In this document: positions 30,379-34,759 of the stretch, piece by piece
How positions within the stretch are numbered: the first letter of the stretch is position 1
Layout of the letters: the number at the start of each line of letters is the position of its first letter
Assembly: GCA_900540535.1 (NCBI GenBank)
Contig: UQGM01000027.1
Location: 1 to 34,759, forward strand
Direction of reading: 5' to 3'
DNA from: an uncultured Oscillospiraceae bacterium
GTDB lineage: Bacteria; Bacillota; Clostridia; Oscillospirales; Acutalibacteraceae
DNA length: 34,759 nucleotides
Notes under the pieces: model-generated
What the model was told of the DNA's origin: nothing
The model's input: the letters and a program-made list of their open reading frames with translations, nothing else
Databases searched by the model: none
Program-made: the position numbers and the translations under genes

Positions 30379-30407
30379 ATTGTAACAAAAACAGCTTTCC
30401 CTGTCAA
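30379..30407 (-). promoter_or_regulatory. promoter of the SCP2-aminotransferase-transketolase operon
   Basis: Minus strand TTGACA (30402-30407), 17 nt, TACAAT (30379-30384), a near-consensus promoter. The leader to the first gene is about 125 nt. The rest of the gap, 30410-30665, is AT-rich, with a small hairpin ATCGAG / CTCGAT near 30522-30539 and an inverted repeat TTCAGAAAA / TTTTCTGAA near 30560-30588. I see no gene there. Confidence 0.85.
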
Positions 30408-30663
30408 TGAACAAGATGTTAATACTAAGTTCAAAAAATACGAATCAAATAAATATTTTTCGGTTATTATGACAGTAATTTTTTCGTTTATTGCATAATA
30501 TAATGAATTTTTATCTTTAAAATCGAGCGAAGACTCGATAACTTTTTTCACCTTGCCCATTCAGAAAATTTTTTATGTTTTCTGAAATTATCCGTTACAC
30601 TGTGCAAAATTAACCTATTATCCGATAAAATTTCTACACAAATTACAAAAAATCCGTTATTTT

Positions 30664-30702
30664 TAAATGCAAAAACAAAAATCCCGGAAAGAATCCGGGA
30701 TT
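30664..30702 (-). terminator. intrinsic terminator of the amino-acid ABC transporter operon
   Basis: AATCCCGG / CCGGGATT (30680-30687 with 30695-30702), followed on the minus strand by TTTGTTTTTGC. It lies about 80 nt after the ATPase stop. Confidence 0.82.
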
Positions 30703-30781
30703 AGAAGTGTAAAAAATATAAGTATTTTTGTAAAATTTGAAAATGGAAAAATAAATTCGGTTTTGATCCTCTTGGCAAGAC

Positions 30782-31543
30782 TTAATCCAAAAATTTTCCG
30801 AGAAACGCTTTTGTTCTTTCGTTCTGAGGATTGTTGATCAAATCTTCTGCTTTACCCTGTTCCACAATGACTCCGCCGTCCATAAATATAATCTTATCGG
30901 CAACGTCTCTTGCAAAGCCCATTTCATGGGTGACGATAACCATTGTCATGTGCTCCAAGGCAAGTTCTTTTATAACCTTCAAAATTTCTCCTGTAAGCTC
31001 AGGGTCAAGAGCAGAGGTAGGCTCATCAAAAAACAGTACTGAAGGATTGAGAATCAGCGCTCTTGCTATGGAAACACGCTGTTGCTGTCCGCCGGAAAGC
31101 TGTCCGGGATATGCGTCAGCTTTATCCTCAAGCCCCATTTTCTTTAAAAGCTCCATGGCCTTTTCTTTTGCCTCTGGTTTTTTCATTATTCCAGTTGAAA
31201 CAGGAGCTTCTATGATATTTTTAAGCACAGTCATATGAGGGAACAAGTTAAAATTCTGGAAAACAAGGCCGAAACATGTACGGATTGTCTTAAGTTCTTT
31301 CTTGGAGGCATATTTAATTTTTTCGTCTTCCTCCCAGAACATCTTTCCGCCGTTTTCGTATACTATTTCACCGCCGTCGGCTCTCTCAAGGAGAGTTGCA
31401 CATCTGAGGAGTGTGGATTTACCCGAACCTGAGGGTCCGATAATGGCTACAACCTCGCCCTTTTCAACGTTGAGGGAAATATCTTTCAGAACCTCCAGCT
31501 CACCAAAGGCTTTTCTAATATTTTTTATTTCTAAAACACTCAT
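30782..31543 (-). CDS. polar amino acid ABC transporter ATP-binding protein
   Basis: The ATPase of an amino acid importer of the GlnQ/HisP type. From ATG 31543 it is 253 residues with Walker A GPSGSGKSTLLR, a Q-loop (VFQNFNLFPHMTVL), signature LSGGQQQRVSIARAL, Walker B VLFFDEPTSALDPE and the switch His in IVTHEMGFARDVAD. An insertion of about 15 residues (GGKMFWEEDEKIKYASK) lies between Walker A and the Q-loop. ATG 31543 is preferred over TTG 31549 because GGAGG is 8 nt upstream of it. It is the last gene of the transporter operon, 15 nt after the permease. Confidence 0.95.
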   Translation of the reverse strand: MSVLEIKNIRKAFGELEVLKDISLNVEKGEVVAIIGPSGSGKSTLLRCATLLERADGGEIVYENGGKMFWEEDEKIKYASKKELKTIRTCFGLVFQNFNLFPHMTVLKNIIEAPVSTGIMKKPEAKEKAMELLKKMGLEDKADAYPGQLSGGQQQRVSIARALILNPSVLFFDEPTSALDPELTGEILKVIKELALEHMTMVIVTHEMGFARDVADKIIFMDGGVIVEQGKAEDLINNPQNERTKAFLGKFLD

Positions 31544-31558
31544 TTTCAAAGCCTCCGA

Positions 31559-32260
31559 TCAGTTAAAATAATTCATACGCTGTTCGACTTTTCCCATTAC
31601 AAAAGCCACAACAAGATTTGTCACATAATAGAATACACCGGCTACTACTAACGGGATAAGTGAAGAGGTTGAGTTTACAAGCATCTTGGCTATTGTAAAC
31701 ATTTCAACATACGAAATTGCAAAAGCAAGGGATGTATCTTTTACAAGGGTTATTATTTCATTTGTAGTTGCAGGGAGTATGTTTTTCACCATCTGCGGGA
31801 AAACGATTTTAAAGAAAATCTGCGGTTTAGAAAAACCTAAAATCTCTCCGGCTTCATACTGTCCCTTGGGAACAGCCTCAATTCCGCCACGATAAATTTC
31901 AGCAAAATATGCGGCATAGTTGATGCCGAAAGCAATTATAACCGCCATAAAACGATAATTTGACGGCATTACAACATCAAAAAGAAGAGAAGGGCCAAAG
32001 TACACAGCAATAAGCTGAAGCATTAGCGGAGTACCTCTCATAACAGAGATAAAAAACTTAACAGGCAAACTGATAATCTTATACTTCGACATTCTTCCGA
32101 AAGCCACAATAAGTCCCAATGGTAAAGATATTAAAAGAGTGAGGAAAAAAATTGTAAGCGCATCGACATAGCCTTCGGCAAGCTGTTTTACTACGCCGGA
32201 AAACTCCTGCCTTGTCAACGCCAAAGTCAAAAGACCGTATTCCATATAATAACGCTCCAT
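31559..32260 (-). CDS. polar amino acid ABC transporter permease
   Basis: An inner-membrane subunit of the HisM/GlnP family, 233 residues with about five membrane segments. The N-terminal family signature includes LTIFFLTLLISLPLGLIVAFGRMS and RGTPLMLQL. The cytoplasmic EAA loop is EAVPKGQYEAGEILGFSKPQIFFKIVFPQ, which couples to the ATPase. Only one permease gene is present, so it probably works as a homodimer. It is 68 nt downstream of the binding-protein gene, with a terminator-like hairpin in between. Confidence 0.95.
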   Translation of the reverse strand: MERYYMEYGLLTLALTRQEFSGVVKQLAEGYVDALTIFFLTLLISLPLGLIVAFGRMSKYKIISLPVKFFISVMRGTPLMLQLIAVYFGPSLLFDVVMPSNYRFMAVIIAFGINYAAYFAEIYRGGIEAVPKGQYEAGEILGFSKPQIFFKIVFPQMVKNILPATTNEIITLVKDTSLAFAISYVEMFTIAKMLVNSTSSLIPLVVAGVFYYVTNLVVAFVMGKVEQRMNYFN

Positions 32261-32275
32261 TCAAAATATAATCCG

Positions 32276-32306
32276 AAAAACAGAGGCAGACCGGAGCCTG
32301 CCTCTG
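32276..32306 (-). terminator. terminator-like hairpin between binding protein and permease
   Basis: Perfect 9-bp stem CAGAGGCAG / CTGCCTCTG (32281-32289 with 32298-32306), followed on the minus strand by TTTTTCGG. As no clear new promoter precedes the permease, it is probably a partial terminator that keeps binding-protein mRNA in excess. Confidence 0.75.
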
Positions 32307-32328
32307 ACGTTATCCGAAAGCAATCACA

Positions 32329-33192
32329 TTATCCTTTGATTGTAGTGATATCCTTGCCGAACCACTGTTCGGAAATTTTCTTCATTGTACCGTCCTTTGC
32401 CATTTCCTGAAGAGTTGTTTCAACCTTATCTCTCAGTGCTGAATTGCCAAGAGCAAAACCTACTCCATAGCTCTCCTGAGCAATTGAGTCAATGACTTTA
32501 AGACCGGGATTTTTAGCTATGTAATAATCCGCTACAACCTCATCAACAAGAACAGCGTCTACACCGCCGGCTTTAAGCTCATTAAGGGCTGATACGTTAT
32601 CAGCTACAAAAAGAGTATTAGCAAGAGAATCTTTGATATCCGCTCTTGAATTAAGAGCGTTCTCTGCAGTTGAGCCCTGCTGAAGAGCGAGAACCTTTCC
32701 TGCAAGATCAGCAGCAGTTTTAATATCGGACTTTTCATTTACAACAATAACCTGTGCGTTTGTTACATATGGTGATGTCCAAAGGTAATCACCTTCACGA
32801 CCTGTCATTGTAAAGCCGTTCCAAATGCAGTCAATATTACCTGTGCCAAGCTCCATGTTCTTAGCATCCCAGTTAATGGGCACTGCTTCAAACTCCATGC
32901 CAAGGCGCTTTGCAACTTCTTTTGCAAGGTCAATATCAAAGCCTACATAATTTCCCTCTGTATCACGGTAACCCATAGGCGGGAACTCAGGATCAAGACC
33001 GATTTTAAATACTCCGTCGTTTGCAGCGGCTGCTACTTTGGCATTGTCAACTTCCATCTTCTCGCCGTTTGACTTATCGCCGCCGGCAGGGTTTGTATCG
33101 GTATTTCCTTCATCAGCTGTACCGCAGGCTGCAAGTCCCAAAGAAAGAACAAGAATTACAGCTGCAAGTATTAATGCTATTTTCTTTTTCAT
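32329..33192 (-). CDS. amino acid ABC transporter substrate-binding lipoprotein
   Basis: An extracellular lipoprotein of the family 3 solute-binding proteins (287 residues). It has a signal peptide with lipobox LAAC (Cys23), a Thr/Gly/Asn linker, then VFKIGLDPEFPPMGYRDTEGNYVGFDIDLAKEVAKRLG, the typical start of the ligand-binding lobe. WDAKNMELGTGNIDCIWNGFTMTGRE and a C-terminal KKISEQWFGKDI follow. The Arg in TGRE and the Asp in VDAVLVDE are the usual alpha-amino-acid contacts, so a polar amino acid is likely. GGAGG precedes the ATG. It is the first gene of its operon. Confidence 0.95.
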   Translation of the reverse strand: MKKKIALILAAVILVLSLGLAACGTADEGNTDTNPAGGDKSNGEKMEVDNAKVAAAANDGVFKIGLDPEFPPMGYRDTEGNYVGFDIDLAKEVAKRLGMEFEAVPINWDAKNMELGTGNIDCIWNGFTMTGREGDYLWTSPYVTNAQVIVVNEKSDIKTAADLAGKVLALQQGSTAENALNSRADIKDSLANTLFVADNVSALNELKAGGVDAVLVDEVVADYYIAKNPGLKVIDSIAQESYGVGFALGNSALRDKVETTLQEMAKDGTMKKISEQWFGKDITTIKG

Positions 33193-33230
33193 TTGTTTTC
33201 CTCCTCATTCCGTTTTCATTCTGCTATGTT

Positions 33231-33259
33231 ATATTATCATGTTAGCAGGGTAAAGTAAA
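33231..33259 (-). promoter_or_regulatory. promoter of the amino-acid ABC transporter operon
   Basis: Minus strand TTTACT (33254-33259), 17 nt, TAATAT (33231-33236), just after the Nudix stop codon. Confidence 0.6.
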
Positions 33260-33267
33260 GCCTTTTT

Positions 33268-33825
33268 TTACTTTTTTATCTCTATATCGCCTCTTTTTAC
33301 AAGAGCCATGGTTTTAAGTATTGCAGTCTGGGTTTTTCCGTCACGGATTTTGCCGTCAATTATATCTTCGCAGAGCTTTTCGAGAGGCACTTTTTCCACA
33401 TTTAAAAATTCATCTTCATCGAGATCCTGATCTCCGAAGGAAAGCCCCCATGCAGCATAAAGGTGGATTATCTCTCCGCAGTATCCGGGAGTCGGATAGA
33501 ATTTTCCGAGATCCATATAATGCTCAGCTGTGGCTCCTGTTTCCTCTTTAAGCTCTCTCTTTCCCGATTCAAAGGGATCTTCACCTTTTTCGAGCTTTCC
33601 TGCCGGAATTTCCTGAATAACTTCTCCATAAGGATAACGAAACTGCTTTACAAGCAGCACTTCCATATCATCAGTCAGAGGAACTATTGCCACTCCGCCG
33701 GGATGCTCTACTACTTCCCTTTTTGCCGTTCTGCCGTTGGGAAGCTCCGCTACATCGACTCGGACGTTTATAATTTTACCGTTATATATGTATTCTTTTT
33801 CCAGAGTTTTTTCTTCAAGTTTCAT
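33268..33825 (-). CDS. Nudix hydrolase, ADP-ribose pyrophosphatase type
   Basis: The enzyme hydrolyses ADP-ribose (to AMP and ribose-5-phosphate) or related nucleoside diphosphate sugars. The 185-residue protein has the full Nudix box GKLEKGEDPFESGKRELKEETGA, preceded by VEHPGGVAIVPL and VKQFRYPYGEVIQEIPAG, which mark the NudF/ADP-ribose branch. A TPGYCGEIIHLYAAWGL segment follows at the position typical of that branch. It has its own promoter. Confidence 0.93.
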   Translation of the reverse strand: MKLEEKTLEKEYIYNGKIINVRVDVAELPNGRTAKREVVEHPGGVAIVPLTDDMEVLLVKQFRYPYGEVIQEIPAGKLEKGEDPFESGKRELKEETGATAEHYMDLGKFYPTPGYCGEIIHLYAAWGLSFGDQDLDEDEFLNVEKVPLEKLCEDIIDGKIRDGKTQTAILKTMALVKRGDIEIKK

Positions 33826-33861
33826 AAGAATGCCTCCACATAAATTTTATCTATTTGATTC

Positions 33862-33890
33862 ATTGTAACCCGATTTTAATATTTTGTCCA
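33862..33890 (-). promoter_or_regulatory. Nudix gene promoter
   Basis: Minus strand TGGACA (33885-33890), 17 nt, TACAAT (33862-33867). A plus-strand TATAAT at 33897-33902 may serve the divergent M14 gene, but its -35 box is poor. Confidence 0.6.
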
Positions 33891-33956
33891 TTTATTTATA
33901 ATTGAGGTTCTTTTTTGCTTGTCCCCTTCATACCTCTTTACAAAAGGAGTGATTTA

Positions 33957-34759
33957 ATGGACAGGATTGTTACGGTAACTCAGCCGGATACACAGCATCT
34001 CATTCAGTGGATTGATACTTTAAGAAAGAAATACCCTGAAATTACACCGACGGTATACGGCAGAAGCAAAGCAGGAAGACCCATTTTTCTTTTATCAATT
34101 GGAACGGGAAAGGAAAACATTTTTTATTCTGCCGGATTTCACGGATCAGAATGGATAACCGTACTTACAGCTATGCGCTTTTTTGAAGATATTGTATTTT
34201 CTCAAAATGAAGGCAAATTATTAAGTGGATATGATTTTAATAAAATACTTAAAGAAAAGCGCCTTGTATTTATGCCCTGCGTAAACCCTGACGGCACGGA
34301 AATTTCAATAAACGGATTCCACTGTGCAAGGGAATATTATCAGATAGTTAAAAGTGTCGGCAAGGACGACCACATTCACTGGAATGCAAACGCCGCCGGT
34401 GTAGACATAAACCATAATTTTGACGCAGGCTGGGAAAAGCTCAAGGAAATGGAGCTAATACAGGGAATAAAAGCACCTGCTCCCACAAGATTCGGAGGAC
34501 TTGCCCCTGAAAGCGAACCTGAAACAAGAGCGGTCACCACTCTTTGCAGACAGGTTGATTTTTCACGGGCAATGGCCCTTCACAGTCAGGGTGAGGAAAT
34601 TTTCTGGGAATACGGAGAAAACACCCCGCCGGAAAGCCGCAGTATGGCTTTAAAGCTCTCCGAAAAATCAGGATATACGTTAGTTGAAAACAGCGGCCTT
34701 GCCTCCCACGGAGGATTCAAGGACTGGTTTATTGACGAGCTTAAAAAGCCCGCTTTTAC
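33957..34759 (+). CDS. M14 family zinc carboxypeptidase (partial, cut by window end)
   Basis: 267 codons are visible; the gene continues past the right edge. It has YGRSKAGRPIFLLSIGTG, then GFHGSEWIT with the zinc ligands His62 and Glu65, PCVNPDGTE, the substrate-binding NANAAGVDINHNFDAGW, GLAPESEPETRA, and the third zinc ligand His209 in ALHSQGEEIFW. The pattern is closest to gamma-D-glutamyl-meso-diaminopimelate peptidases (M14C), which trim peptidoglycan peptides. No signal peptide or LysM domain is seen at the N-terminus, suggesting a cytosolic enzyme for muropeptide recycling. The final catalytic Glu is beyond the window. AAAGGAGTG precedes the ATG. Confidence 0.88.
   Translation, partial: MDRIVTVTQPDTQHLIQWIDTLRKKYPEITPTVYGRSKAGRPIFLLSIGTGKENIFYSAGFHGSEWITVLTAMRFFEDIVFSQNEGKLLSGYDFNKILKEKRLVFMPCVNPDGTEISINGFHCAREYYQIVKSVGKDDHIHWNANAAGVDINHNFDAGWEKLKEMELIQGIKAPAPTRFGGLAPESEPETRAVTTLCRQVDFSRAMALHSQGEEIFWEYGENTPPESRSMALKLSEKSGYTLVENSGLASHGGFKDWFIDELKKPAF

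Noticed and set aside
30336..30560. 74-codon minus ORF upstream of the SCP2 operon
   Set aside because: It contains the operon promoter, has no ribosome site and looks like translated AT-rich spacer.
33241..33270. AAAGTAAA / TTTACTTT inverted repeat as terminator of the Nudix gene
   Set aside because: The stem is all A/T apart from one pair and lacks a T-tract on the minus strand; it overlaps the ABC operon promoter.

Overview
The window reads as chromosomal DNA of a low-to-mid GC Clostridia member, most likely a gut or rumen Oscillospiraceae/Ruminococcaceae-type anaerobe. The signs are strong GGAGG-type ribosome sites with frequent GTG/TTG starts, sigma-A promoters with 17-nt spacers, a fused AdhE with Rex-like sites, QueT behind a preQ1-type leader, a DUF951 gene next to prfA, and split transketolase subunits. 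Most genes are on the minus strand. I saw no insertion sequence, phage gene, CRISPR array or tRNA. These assignments rest on reading motifs in the sequence; no database search was made.

Layout. 1-240: tandem promoters and leader of an rRNA operon whose 16S gene would begin just beyond the left edge (minus strand). 275-4806: one minus operon, LCP-like protein > transglutaminase-like protein > folE > folP > folB > folK, making the dihydropteroate part of folate. 4843-5461: queT with its riboswitch. 5504-6089: aroK. 6125-8959: adhE with promoter, Rex-like sites and terminator. 9021-14089: minus operon DUF951 > prfA > Sua5/TsaC > coaE > lytic transglycosylase > M18 aminopeptidase. 14129-14300: an unexplained structured intergenic element. 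14359-15392: plus-strand mtnN-like nucleosidase and a Dabb protein. 15427-17908: plus-strand membrane M28 peptidase and a catalytically dead paralogue. 17976-22057: minus operon radical SAM > CPBP protease with a Gly/Tyr/Asn-rich tail > tadA > Mrp/NBP35 ATPase. 22157-24663: GH5 endoglycoceramidase-like hydrolase divergent from an AraC regulator. 24726-30407: a six-gene minus operon described below. 30782-33259: amino-acid ABC transporter. 33268-33890: Nudix hydrolase. 33957-34759: M14 carboxypeptidase, cut by the window edge.

The most interesting locus is 24726-30407. A strong promoter drives an SCP2-like lipid-carrier protein, a class III (glutamate-1-semialdehyde-type) aminotransferase, the two halves of a split transketolase, a second SCP2-like protein paralogous to the first, and a TetR regulator. 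A ThDP carbon-carbon bond enzyme, a PLP transaminase and two hydrophobic-ligand carriers in one regulated operon suggest a dedicated pathway to an amino-alcohol or amino-sugar-like compound, possibly lipid-linked. I do not recognise this gene set as a described pathway.

Other points worth attention are the active/dead M28 pair, the low-complexity extension on the CPBP protease, the degenerate LCP protein heading the folate operon, and the structured element before mtnN.
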